From assembly GCF_000377785.1 (NCBI RefSeq), contig NZ_KB898735.1, positions 1-61,217 of the forward strand: a stretch of 61,217 nt of DNA, in the 5' to 3' direction. The notes beneath the pieces were generated by a model. That model saw only the letters and a list, made by a program, of their open reading frames with translations. It made no database searches and was not told the origin of the DNA. A program made the position numbers and the translations under genes. Positions 47,534-56,171 of this stretch are shown piece by piece (the stretch's first letter is position 1; the number at the start of each line of letters is the position of its first letter). This DNA comes from Thioalkalivibrio sp. ALJ24. GTDB taxonomy: Bacteria > Pseudomonadota > Gammaproteobacteria > Ectothiorhodospirales > Ectothiorhodospiraceae.

Positions 47534-48743
47534 CGTGAACTGCAAGAACGGAAGGCTCTACGTCGACTTTCGCTGGCAGGGGCGGCGTCGCCGCGAATAC
47601 ACGGCCCTGAAGGATACGGAGACCAACCGCAAGCGGCTGCTCAAGGTTGCGCGCAACATTGACCGCGACATCCAGGCGGGCCGATTCGACTACGCGAAAT
47701 ACTTTCCCGACAGCAATCTGGTCCAGCAAAATCCGGGGCGAGGTAGCACGGTTGAAGGGCGTCATCGCATGGGCCCGGAAAGTCAGGCCGGGTTGTCCTC
47801 TCGACCAGCCTCCGCCCATACGCCATCCCTCGGTCGTTTCTATGCACAGTGGACCGAAGAGATGGCACCGACCTGGCGGCAGACGTACCGCGAAAGCGTC
47901 GCGACCGCTTTCGAGACGCACGTCTTTCCGTTCTTCGGGAGGGAGAGAGAGGTCGGCGACATCAGGAAGGAAGATATCCACGCATTCCGGGCCCATCTCG
48001 CCAAAGGTAGCCCCGTACGCAAGCGTGAGCTCTCGCCTTCCACCATCAACAGGACACTGAAGATCCTGCGGATGATGTTCGATGAAGCCGCCGACCGCTT
48101 CCAGTTTAGGTCACCTTTCGTGGGCGTGAAACTCCTCAAGGAGCGCAAGACCCAGGTGGATCCGTTCACCCTGGAAGAGGTGAGCCTGATCCTGAAGCAC
48201 GCTCGTGCCGATTTTCGCAACTACTTCACCGTGCGGTTCTTCACCGGACTCCGGTCCGGTGAAGCCCACGGGCTCAAGTGGAAGCACGTCGACTTCGAAC
48301 GTAACCAGATCCTGGTTCGCGAGACCTACGTGGATGGTCGGACCGAGTACACCAAGAACGATGGTTCCCAGCGCGAGGTGGACATGTCCCGGCGGGTCCG
48401 CGAGGCGCTGCTCGACCAGCGCCAGGCGACCGGGCGCCTCGAGCACGTCTTCACGAACGCCGAAGGGCTCCCACTCGACAACCGCAATTTCACCAAGCGG
48501 GTCTGGACGCCTCTGCTGCGCTATCTCGACATTCCGTACAGGCGCCCGTACACCATGCGGCACACTGCCGCTACTCTTTGGCTGGCGGCCGGCGAGTCAC
48601 CGGAGTGGATCGCGCGTCAGCTGGGGCACTCCTCTACGGAAATGCTGTTCAAGATCTACTCGCGGTACATCCCGAATGCCACTCGACAAGACGGCTCGGC
48701 ATTCGAAAACCTGATCGACGAACGCTTCGGAGGTGAGTCGTGA
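47526..48743 (+). CDS. int: tyrosine-type site-specific integrase
   Basis: The 405-residue enzyme has an N-terminal arm-binding domain of the DUF3596 type (NCKNGRLYVDFRWQGRRRR), a SAM-like core-binding domain, and a catalytic domain with Arg243 (TGLRSGEAHGLKW), Y-T-M-R-H in place of H-x-x-R, LGHSSTEM, and the likely nucleophile Tyr378 (KIYSRY). The Tyr at the first His position occurs in many active relatives. It probably placed the island at the tRNA-Met. Its stop overlaps the next gene as GTGA. Confidence 0.93.
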   Translation: MASVNCKNGRLYVDFRWQGRRRREYTALKDTETNRKRLLKVARNIDRDIQAGRFDYAKYFPDSNLVQQNPGRGSTVEGRHRMGPESQAGLSSRPASAHTPSLGRFYAQWTEEMAPTWRQTYRESVATAFETHVFPFFGREREVGDIRKEDIHAFRAHLAKGSPVRKRELSPSTINRTLKILRMMFDEAADRFQFRSPFVGVKLLKERKTQVDPFTLEEVSLILKHARADFRNYFTVRFFTGLRSGEAHGLKWKHVDFERNQILVRETYVDGRTEYTKNDGSQREVDMSRRVREALLDQRQATGRLEHVFTNAEGLPLDNRNFTKRVWTPLLRYLDIPYRRPYTMRHTAATLWLAAGESPEWIARQLGHSSTEMLFKIYSRYIPNATRQDGSAFENLIDERFGGES

Positions 48744-49597
48744 GGGGGGCGGATTGGAAGACCGAACATGGAGCGCACGTATCAGGTACCGACGACGAAC
48801 GAACCTTCGGCATTTATCGCGTCCGAGATTGTTTCGAGCGTGGTGGTAGAAGGTATCTGGTCCTGCATCTGGCCGGCCAACGATGGCAGACCGAGGTGCA
48901 GGACCCTGCGACGGTGTCCGGCGTCCGAAGTGGATCGGTCGTGGAGGTCCAGTTTTCCAGCCCTGCGGGAGCCCAGCCGAGCATCTGCTTCATTCGCCCT
49001 CTGGAACCGGGCGAGTACTGGCCCAGCCAGGTGATGCCGACGTCATGGTGCGTGGACGGTGCCGACCCGGAACGGCTGCGCATGTTGATTGAGCGGCTGC
49101 GCACAGCACCCTTTCGCCATTTCATGGAAGGGGTGGTAGAAGACCTGCCGCTGCTGAAGCGCTTCTTTCAGGTGAAGGCGAGCTACCAGCATCACCATTC
49201 AGTCGCGGGTGGGTTGCTTCGCCATTCGCTCGAGTGTGCAGAGATTACGGAGCAGGCCGTCCAGAGCGCACCAGAGTCGTGCAACACTGCTATCGACGAC
49301 AGCCTGCGCGACGCCATAGTCCTCGCCGCCCTGTTCCACGATTTCGGCAAGATCCTCACGCATTCGGGCGGTTCCCCCTGGTTGCTTCGCGAGACGCCCC
49401 ATGAGCACTTGTCCCTGGTGGCTTTGTCGGCGCATCTGCCGCGTCTTGCGAACCTGTCGGCGAAGGCGCACGCAACGCTTATTCATATGCTGATTCAGGA
49501 TGCTCAACGCAAAGGGCATGCATCGCCCTTGCCTCTGGTCGACACTATTCGCATGGCCGATCGAATGAGTGCCGGTTTGCGGTTGTTTGGCAGTTAG
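48740..49597 (+). CDS. OB-fold plus HD-domain phosphohydrolase (YhaM/TraI-like)
   Basis: The 285-residue protein has an N-terminal OB-like part (residues about 20-85), a helical link, and an HD domain from about 130: HHHSVAGGLLRHSLECAEIT, then LFHDFGKIL with the HD metal pair near residue 200. This order matches the YhaM 3'-5' exoribonuclease family, and the HD part also resembles the TraI_2 domain found in mobile elements. It starts at a GTG coupled to the integrase stop. A role in nucleotide or RNA turnover during transfer or defence is inference. Confidence 0.7.
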   Translation: MRGADWKTEHGAHVSGTDDERTFGIYRVRDCFERGGRRYLVLHLAGQRWQTEVQDPATVSGVRSGSVVEVQFSSPAGAQPSICFIRPLEPGEYWPSQVMPTSWCVDGADPERLRMLIERLRTAPFRHFMEGVVEDLPLLKRFFQVKASYQHHHSVAGGLLRHSLECAEITEQAVQSAPESCNTAIDDSLRDAIVLAALFHDFGKILTHSGGSPWLLRETPHEHLSLVALSAHLPRLANLSAKAHATLIHMLIQDAQRKGHASPLPLVDTIRMADRMSAGLRLFGS

Positions 49598-49771
49598 TGA
49601 ACGGGTATATCCGCCTGATCGAGGCTCGAAATGAATCTGGATCCCGCGAAGGTGTCGTCTGTGCCTGTTTCTCCACTCTACTGGGCGCTGGGTTGTTTCG
49701 GTGTCCGAGCCCCACCAGGCAGACAGGGGGGTGACCTGGTATGATCTGGGCAGGAACTGCGGGTTTCCCGC
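49598..49771. other. intergenic gap between the HD gene and vsr
   Basis: This 174-bp convergent gap contains no gene that I can support. A short GCGGG/CCCGC hairpin lies near 49759-49772 beside the vsr stop, without a T run. Confidence 0.5.
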
Positions 49772-50233
49772 TCAGGTGGCGGGATTCTCCTTTTCGGGCC
49801 ATTCCAGAAATGGTTCGTCACCAGGGATCCACCCGGGCAGCCACTGGTCGAGCGTTGCTTCCACGTCGCTGCCACGGAGGCCGCATTCCCAGAGGATCAG
49901 TACGCGCCAGCCGGCGGTCAGAAGCTGCTCCTGGTTGCGCTGATCACGGGCAATGTTCTGGCTGAATTTCTTCTGCCATTTTTCCGGGTTGGTGGACGGA
50001 GTGGTGGTCAGGCGGCAACCACGGTGGCGATGCCAGAAACAGCCATGGATGAAGATGGCCAAGGAATGTTTCCTGAGAACGAGATCGGGGCTGCCCGGGA
50101 GCCTTGCCTGATGAAGCCTGTAGCGGAAACCTCGCGAATGGAGAAAACGACGTACCCGCATCTCGGGTCGCGTGTTGGTCGAGCGGATCCCGGACATCAT
50201 CCGCGAGCGCGTTTTCGCATCAACTACGTCCAT
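49772..50233 (-). CDS. vsr: very short patch repair (Vsr) endonuclease
   Basis: Vsr nicks 5' of T in T:G mismatches that arise when 5-methylcytosine deaminates, so it normally pairs with a C5 methyltransferase. The 153-residue protein has MSGIRSTNTRPEMRVRRFLH, the catalytic LPGSPDLVLRKHSLAIFIHG (broken by the Asp), CFWHRH, and AGWRVLILWECGLRG. I chose the ATG at 50233 (MDVVDAKTRSRMM), which is the family start. It is divergent from dcm across 62 bp. Confidence 0.93.
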   Translation of the reverse strand: MDVVDAKTRSRMMSGIRSTNTRPEMRVRRFLHSRGFRYRLHQARLPGSPDLVLRKHSLAIFIHGCFWHRHRGCRLTTTPSTNPEKWQKKFSQNIARDQRNQEQLLTAGWRVLILWECGLRGSDVEATLDQWLPGWIPGDEPFLEWPEKENPAT

Positions 50234-50295
50234 CGAGTGTTGCTCCCGAGCGGCCCCGCGGGCGTGAAACCTTCTCTGCAGAAAGGGCTCATTCA

Positions 50296-51894
50296 ATGAC
50301 GCCTGTACCCGTAGCGGACCTGTTTGCCGGCCCCGGCGGCCTGGGTGAGGGCTTCGCCTCGCTCACGGATGCCTTTCGCATTGAACTGTCTGCGGAATGT
50401 TCGTCCTCGGCCCACCGTACGCTGCGGCTGCGCGCGTTCAAGCGCGCCCTCGAGGCTTCGGGTGAAAGCACGGCCCCCTATTATGACTACGTGAAGGGCC
50501 GGCGAGCTGCCCCGTGGACCGATGCGACCCGCGAACTCTGGGAGGAGGCGGAGCGGGAGGCACTGTGCGTGACGCTGGGGAACGCCGATGATGACCAGCG
50601 CTTCTCGCAGGCCCTGGCGCAGCGGGATTTTGTCGACGGTGTTCTTGTCGGGGGCCCGCCGTGTCAGGCGTATTCGCTGGTCGGCCGAGCCCGTAACCGG
50701 GGTATCGAGGGATATGTTCCCGAAGACGACGGTCGCCACTATCTGTATCGCGAATATCTGAAGCTGATCCAGAATTTTCGCCCGGCCGTTTTCGTGATGG
50801 AGAACGTGAAGGGCATTGTCAGCTCGCGGGTTGGCGGACGGAGGATCTTTCACGACATTCTCCGAGATCTCGTCGACCCGGATGAGGCTCTCGCGCGTGC
50901 TCCGAACGGACCGGGATACAGGATCCATTCACTGGTCGATCCCGGGGTCGTGTTTTCGGCCGGAGAGGATCCGGCCGCGATTCCTTCGCATGCCTTTACG
51001 GTGAAAGCCGAGGAACACGGCGTCCCGCAGGCCCGCCATCGCGTCTTTCTCCTGGGGGTGCGGGAGGACCTGGGTGTAGCCCCCGGGTGCCTGCACAAGC
51101 GCCGGGCCACGACCGTCGCCGATGCGGTCGGCGACCTGCCCGCGTTGCGCAGTCGCCTGTCCAGGGGGGACAGCGAACAGGCCTGGCGGCAGGAGGTTTC
51201 GGAGCGAGGCGAGGCCCTTGTGCGGGAGGCAGCGAGGCGCGGTCAGGACGCCCTGGCCGAGGAGCTGGACAGTGCCGTCAGGCGCATTCGGGAAATCCGG
51301 CAATGGTCGGTTGGTGCCCGGTCACAGCCTCTGGTTTCGGCACCCGAAACCAGGAACGTCGGTGGTCTCGCGGACTGGTGGCATGACCCGCGTCTGGATG
51401 TGGTGCTCAATCACGAAACCCGCTCGCACATGCCAGCGGATCTTGCCCGTTATCTTTACGCGGCGAGCTTTGCTCGCGCATGCGGGCGTTCACCCAAGGG
51501 GGCTGATGACTTTGCCCTGCCGGGTCTCGCGCCCAGCCATGCCAACTGGACGACCGGAAAATTCGCGGATCGATTCCGGGTGCAGTTGGAAAACGAACCC
51601 GGCAGGACGGTCACCAGCCATATCGCGAAGGACGGGCACTATTACATTCACCCCGATCCGGGGCAGTGTCGTGCGCTGACCGTGCGTGAAGCCGCGCGGA
51701 TTCAGACCTTCCCCGACGACTACTTTTTCGAGGGCAACCGGACCGAGCAGTATCATCAGGTCGGAAATGCCGTGCCCCCGTTTCTGGCCCGCCAGATCGC
51801 CATGCTGGTGAAGGACTTGCTGGTCGCCCATGATCAGCAGAAAGCCTCCCTCGCCACGGAGGACCCTTTTCAAAGAGCGGAAGCGACTGCCTGA
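50296..51894 (+). CDS. dcm: DNA (cytosine-5) methyltransferase
   Basis: The 532-residue protein has all key C5-methylase motifs: I (VADLFAGPGGLGEGF), IV with catalytic Cys123 (GGPPCQAYS), VI (VMENVKGIVS), VIII (VPQARHRVFLLG), IX (LTVREAARIQTFPDDYFFEG) and X (YHQVGNAVPPFLA). The recognition domain between VIII and IX is long, and target sequence cannot be read from it. It carries a spacer of about 60 residues after motif I. No matching type II restriction gene lies next to it; the Z1/PD-(D/E)XK/GHKL operon follows. Confidence 0.95.
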   Translation: MTPVPVADLFAGPGGLGEGFASLTDAFRIELSAECSSSAHRTLRLRAFKRALEASGESTAPYYDYVKGRRAAPWTDATRELWEEAEREALCVTLGNADDDQRFSQALAQRDFVDGVLVGGPPCQAYSLVGRARNRGIEGYVPEDDGRHYLYREYLKLIQNFRPAVFVMENVKGIVSSRVGGRRIFHDILRDLVDPDEALARAPNGPGYRIHSLVDPGVVFSAGEDPAAIPSHAFTVKAEEHGVPQARHRVFLLGVREDLGVAPGCLHKRRATTVADAVGDLPALRSRLSRGDSEQAWRQEVSERGEALVREAARRGQDALAEELDSAVRRIREIRQWSVGARSQPLVSAPETRNVGGLADWWHDPRLDVVLNHETRSHMPADLARYLYAASFARACGRSPKGADDFALPGLAPSHANWTTGKFADRFRVQLENEPGRTVTSHIAKDGHYYIHPDPGQCRALTVREAARIQTFPDDYFFEGNRTEQYHQVGNAVPPFLARQIAMLVKDLLVAHDQQKASLATEDPFQRAEATA

Positions 51895-52519
51895 GCCGCA
51901 GCCGCAGCGCAGTCAACTACGCCGCGACAGGTTGGCCAGAGCCGCATGGAACACCGCATTCACGCGGCCAAGGAGCTCGTCCTCGCCGAGCCCGTCGAGA
52001 TCCTGTGTTACGGGGTGCGCGGTCAGACTGCGAATGGCATCACGAGTCAGGGCCTCCATCGGAACTCCGGAATTCTCCTGCCTGATCCGGTTCCAGGCCG
52101 ATGCAATCGTCCGCGCGGTTCTCGGACTGGCCGAAAGGTCCGGGTGCTCGATAATTTGCGCCAGAGCATGCTTCGTGGCCGGTTCGGGTTAGTTCCGGCC
52201 CGCACCACGCACCATTGTGGTCGGCCCTTGGGTGGCGTTGCACGGCCTGCTCCGGGACTTCGGCACCCTGTGCAATTGGGTGGCATGCCGGGCGGGGGTC
52301 ATATCGCCGATGGAAGGCCACCGTCGAGCGCCACCGCTGCAACGCGGCACCGCTCCCCCTGAGTGTCCAGCGGCATTGGCACATCAAGACCTTGGGTCGC
52401 CCCCTGAGGGACGTCTGGACTTCCCAGCCGACCTTGATTCTGCAATCATCGCGTGGTTTCTTCTAGTTGTATCAGCGACGCTGACATCCACCCTCTTCGC
52501 AACTCCATCGGAGGTGTTC
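51895..52519. other. 625-bp region between dcm and the Z1 gene
   Basis: This stretch has no full gene that I can support. It must hold the promoter of the Z1 operon. The minus strand has a degraded or start-less protein-like frame (next entry). An AT-richer segment at about 52430-52500 precedes the Z1 ribosome site and is the likeliest promoter zone. Confidence 0.5.
51913..52188 (-). pseudogene. start-less protein-like frame, possible gene remnant
   Basis: On the minus strand, a frame stays open from just after a TAA at 52189-52191 to a TGA at 51913-51915, giving 91 codons. Its translation has a natural look (HALAQIIEHPDLSASPRTAR, then MEALTRDAIRSLTAHP, and GLGEDELLGRVNAVFHAAL), with amphipathic helices and normal residue use. 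There is no ATG or GTG near its front, so it is either the 3' end of a lost gene or chance. I do not recognise the family. Confidence 0.3.
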
Positions 52520-55165
52520 GTGCCGGGGCCACAGGTAGACAGTTTGATTGAGCGTATCCGTCAGGCGCTTCCGCGACACGGAAATCTTGATGCCGCGGTT
52601 AGGGCGGTGCGCGATGAATTCGAGACGCTGGACCCCGGGCTTGCGCAAAAACTGTCCGGCGAAATCGACGAAGCTCGGAGTTTCGTTGCACGGGAATTCG
52701 AACAGATCGAGATACTCCACACACATTCCGTCATCCAAAAACGTCCGCAGTGGTATTTCGGACCCAAACCTTCCGACCTGCACTGGCCCGCAGTCAAGGC
52801 ATATCTTCTGAACCAGAAGAACTGGCCGGAAGATGATGTTCGGGGAATCGATGACGCATCCAATGAGGTCGTGTCCCTTCTGGAAAACCCCCGCAACCCA
52901 GAAAAACCCCAGTTTTCTGCCCGAGGACTGGTTGTCGGTCACGTCCAGTCAGGGAAGACCGCAAACATGACCGCAGTCATCGGGAAGGCTTTGGACTCGG
53001 GTTACGACACGATCATCGTCCTCGCTGGCCTCACCAACAAGTTGCGGTATCAGACGCAACTCCGCCTTCACACGGACCTCGTGCAACGGAATCCACTCAA
53101 TTGGCATGTTCTGACTCGCAATGACATCAATCGGGACTTCCGGGCACCCGCTCAAGGCGGGTTCCTATCGCATTCCGACAAGGCCCAGCTTGCCGTGATA
53201 AAGAAGAACGTGTCGCCCCTTGGAGAACTCAAAGACGCCATACAAGAAACCTATCCGGCGGTCCTCAAGCAGCTCAGGGTCCTCGTTATCGACGACGAAT
53301 GCGACCAAGCCAGTGTGAACTCCGCGCGCGGCGAACTGGACATGACCGCCATCAATCGGCGCATTCGCGAAATTCTATCCCTGCTCCCGGCCGTCACCTA
53401 TGTCGGTTACACGGCGACACCGTTCGCCAATGTTCTCATCAACCCCTACCGCACCGATGGGCAGGAAATCGACGATCTGTATCCCCGGGACTTCATTACT
53501 GCGCTTCCCCATCCGGAGCGATATTTTGGAACAGAACGGCTGTTTGGGAAAACTCCGGAAGACCCGGCAAACCCCCTGCCCGAGGAAGAGGGTCTCGACA
53601 TGATCCGGGAAGTCCTTCCCGAAGAAGAGGCCCTTCTACAACCACGAAGCCGCAAGGAGCGCGATTCGTTCCACCCTGAGATGACACCAAGCCTGGAGGA
53701 TGCGATCCTGTATTTCCTTGCCTGTTGCGCGGCGAGGCATGCCCGTGGCGACGGCGAGAAACACATGACCATGCTGGTACACACCTCGGCCTACGTGACG
53801 GCGCACGAACGGGTTGCCTCGCTCATACAGGGCTGGATCGATGTCAGCCGAAGTGACTTGGCCGATCGTCACTCGGACCTCGCCAAGAAACTCGCAAGGC
53901 TTTGGAATGACGAGGCCGAAAGTCTCCCGAGGGACATCACGGATGCGCCTAGAGTGTCTGCTAATCAGATCTTCGAGCATTTACCCAAGGTGCTCGGTCG
54001 CCTCGAATTTCCGGTCGAGAACGGAGCGAGCGACGACCGCATCGATTACTCTGCGCCCTCGCGGACCTATATCGTGGTCGGCGGCTCGATCCTCGCACGG
54101 GGGCTCACCCTTGAAGGACTGATGGTGAGTTACTTCCTGCGGTCTGCAAACCAGTACGACACGCTGCTGCAGATGGGGCGATGGTTCGGTTATCGCCCCG
54201 GCTACGAGGATCTACCGCGAATCTACATGCCGAATGAACTGAAAATGAGGTTCAGGGCACTCGCGGCCGTCGAGCAGGAAATCCGCGACGATATCGAACA
54301 ATATCGATTGCAGGATCTGACCCCCATGGACATCGCGGTCCGTGTCCGCGCCATACCCGGCATGGCGATCACGGCTGCGAACAAGATGCGGGCGGCCCGC
54401 CGCTGCGCCGTCAGCTACTGGGGCACCCACCGCCAGACTTTCCGGTTTTCTCACCTTGACCAAGAAAAACAAATGCGGAACTGGAATGCCGGCGCTGAGC
54501 TTATCAGTCGGATCGAAGCTCTCGGATTGCGGGACAAACGGGCCGATGCCACTGGCCGAAAACTTTGGTGCAAGGTACCCAAGTCATCAGTGCGCCGGTT
54601 TCTGGAATCCTTCACGGTGGAATCCTCTCACGCAGACCTGCTACCCGATCTGCTGATCCCATTCCTCGAGGGTGGAGACCCCCGCCTTGACCATTGGAAT
54701 GTCGGCATCGTCGAACCGGGACGAGGCACCCCCTCTGAATTCGACCTTGGAAGTGCCGGAAAAGTGAGAACGGTACGGCGTGCGAAACTGAAGGACCTTG
54801 GACAGATAGCAGACATCAAAGCCCTGATGTCCAAGCGCGACCTCCTTTTCGATTGCTACAACGATGGCGAAAAATCCGGCACGTGGGACGACCTCAAGGA
54901 AGCGCGTCTTCAAGAAGTCGGACAGGTGCCACTCCTTCTGCTCTACGCGATTGACCGGCATTCGGCTCCTGAACGCGAAAGCAAACTCAAACTGCGTGAG
55001 CCTCTGGACGCGGTACATGACGTTCTCGGTCTTGGCGTCGTGTTCCCGGGATCGATCACGGAGGGCGGTAACTTCGTGTCCGTCGAATTAAAACCGGTCT
55101 CCGCAGAAGAACTCGAAGAGATTGAACAGGAGGAAGCGGCTCAGGCGGAGGCAGCCGGTGTCTGA
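52520..55165 (+). CDS. Z1-domain helicase-like ATPase
   Basis: The 881-residue protein has Walker A GHVQSGKT at residues 140-147, Walker B LRVLVIDDECDQAS near 258, helicase-like VGYTATPFANVLINP, and the Z1 signature IVVGGSILARGLTLEGL followed by QMGRWFGYRPGYEDL. Z1 proteins occur in phage-defence loci with MutL-like ATPases. GTG at 52520 is chosen because GGAGGTG lies just upstream and residues before it are not protein-like. The stop lies inside the next gene's first codons, so translation is coupled. Confidence 0.9.
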   Translation: MPGPQVDSLIERIRQALPRHGNLDAAVRAVRDEFETLDPGLAQKLSGEIDEARSFVAREFEQIEILHTHSVIQKRPQWYFGPKPSDLHWPAVKAYLLNQKNWPEDDVRGIDDASNEVVSLLENPRNPEKPQFSARGLVVGHVQSGKTANMTAVIGKALDSGYDTIIVLAGLTNKLRYQTQLRLHTDLVQRNPLNWHVLTRNDINRDFRAPAQGGFLSHSDKAQLAVIKKNVSPLGELKDAIQETYPAVLKQLRVLVIDDECDQASVNSARGELDMTAINRRIREILSLLPAVTYVGYTATPFANVLINPYRTDGQEIDDLYPRDFITALPHPERYFGTERLFGKTPEDPANPLPEEEGLDMIREVLPEEEALLQPRSRKERDSFHPEMTPSLEDAILYFLACCAARHARGDGEKHMTMLVHTSAYVTAHERVASLIQGWIDVSRSDLADRHSDLAKKLARLWNDEAESLPRDITDAPRVSANQIFEHLPKVLGRLEFPVENGASDDRIDYSAPSRTYIVVGGSILARGLTLEGLMVSYFLRSANQYDTLLQMGRWFGYRPGYEDLPRIYMPNELKMRFRALAAVEQEIRDDIEQYRLQDLTPMDIAVRVRAIPGMAITAANKMRAARRCAVSYWGTHRQTFRFSHLDQEKQMRNWNAGAELISRIEALGLRDKRADATGRKLWCKVPKSSVRRFLESFTVESSHADLLPDLLIPFLEGGDPRLDHWNVGIVEPGRGTPSEFDLGSAGKVRTVRRAKLKDLGQIADIKALMSKRDLLFDCYNDGEKSGTWDDLKEARLQEVGQVPLLLLYAIDRHSAPERESKLKLREPLDAVHDVLGLGVVFPGSITEGGNFVSVELKPVSAEELEEIEQEEAAQAEAAGV

Positions 55166-56171
55166 GAGTAGGCCCTATGCGTCGGTCGCCGGACAATGGA
55201 ATGTCCTTCGCACTAGCGGCGGCAGTGGTGATGGGTTTGAGGTGCCGTCTCTAGCTCTGCCGGCAAGGACTGACGCGGGCCAGATTCGCCTAGCTGTTGG
55301 GCCGAATGGCGAAGCAAGGTTGCTTGTTCCACTGGCTCGAGATGACAGCCTGCAATCAATGGAGGCCGGGCCTGCGCTACTCATCAGCGTCTCGACCTTA
55401 ATGCACAAAGGGCGCGCATCCCGGTTCATGGATCTCATGTGCCTTTCCAGTGAACTCGAAACTGTGTTCGGCGATGTCGTAAGCGAAATCCTCGCACGTA
55501 TTGCCGCAGGCGCAAACGTCTCGCAGGCAACGAGTGAAACGATCGAGGATTTTCGTGCGTTGCTGATTCCGCACTCCCATCGCGACATAGAGCGGCACCG
55601 AGTCGCAGGGCTGGTAGGAGAACTCGTTATCCTGAACCGACTCCTTGACCTCTCGCCCTCTGCCTGGCGGGCATGGCAGGGGCCGGCGGGTGACCGGCAC
55701 GATTTCAGGGTTCGTGACAACTCGCTCGAGGTGAAGGCATCACTTCGAGCGGGCGTCAGTGTTATTACGATCAACGGGCTGGCGCAGCTGGAACCGCCTT
55801 CGGATGGATCTCTCCATCTTCTCCACCTTGTCCTCGAACCGGCCGATGGTAGCCTGCTGTCGGTTGCCGCCTTGGGCGGCCAAGCACTCTCGAAGGCAGA
55901 TAACCCCTCTGGGCTGCGGGAATTGCTGTTGTCCGTCGGTTGCAGTGACATTCTCGATGAGCGGTGGAACCGCCATACCTTCAGACTCGAAGGGGAAAAG
56001 CTCTATTCCGTTTCGGTCGATTTTCCCCGGATTGCTCCGTCATGCTTCGAAGGGGGCGACGTCCCTGCCGGCGTCGTCGATGCAACCTATGAGATCGACC
56101 TTGGTTTCGCCGAAAGCTGCAGGCGTCCTCCCACCGAGGTTGACGAACTGCTTCGAGAATTTGCCAGATGA
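55158..56171 (+). CDS. PD-(D/E)XK motif protein (DUF4420-like)
   Basis: The 337-residue protein has a nuclease-like core: Glu155 in AGLVGELVILNRLL, Asp182 in HDFRV, and Glu191-x-Lys193 in LEVKAS, which fits the D-xn-ExK pattern. It belongs with proteins annotated as PD-(D/E)XK motif (DUF4420) in Z1-containing defence loci, and it may be the DNA-cutting part. I chose the GTG at 55158 with GGAGG upstream; it overlaps the Z1 stop by eight bases. Its stop overlaps the next ATG as ATGA. Confidence 0.82.
   Translation: MSESRPYASVAGQWNVLRTSGGSGDGFEVPSLALPARTDAGQIRLAVGPNGEARLLVPLARDDSLQSMEAGPALLISVSTLMHKGRASRFMDLMCLSSELETVFGDVVSEILARIAAGANVSQATSETIEDFRALLIPHSHRDIERHRVAGLVGELVILNRLLDLSPSAWRAWQGPAGDRHDFRVRDNSLEVKASLRAGVSVITINGLAQLEPPSDGSLHLLHLVLEPADGSLLSVAALGGQALSKADNPSGLRELLLSVGCSDILDERWNRHTFRLEGEKLYSVSVDFPRIAPSCFEGGDVPAGVVDATYEIDLGFAESCRRPPTEVDELLREFAR

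Noticed and set aside
51830-52192. Plus-strand frame after dcm
   Set aside because: It overlaps the dcm end, is rich in Arg/Ser, and has no ribosome site. The minus-strand remnant is a better reading.
52217-52519. N-terminal extension of the Z1 protein
   Set aside because: The frame is open but the translation is not protein-like. A strong ribosome site fits the GTG at 52520.
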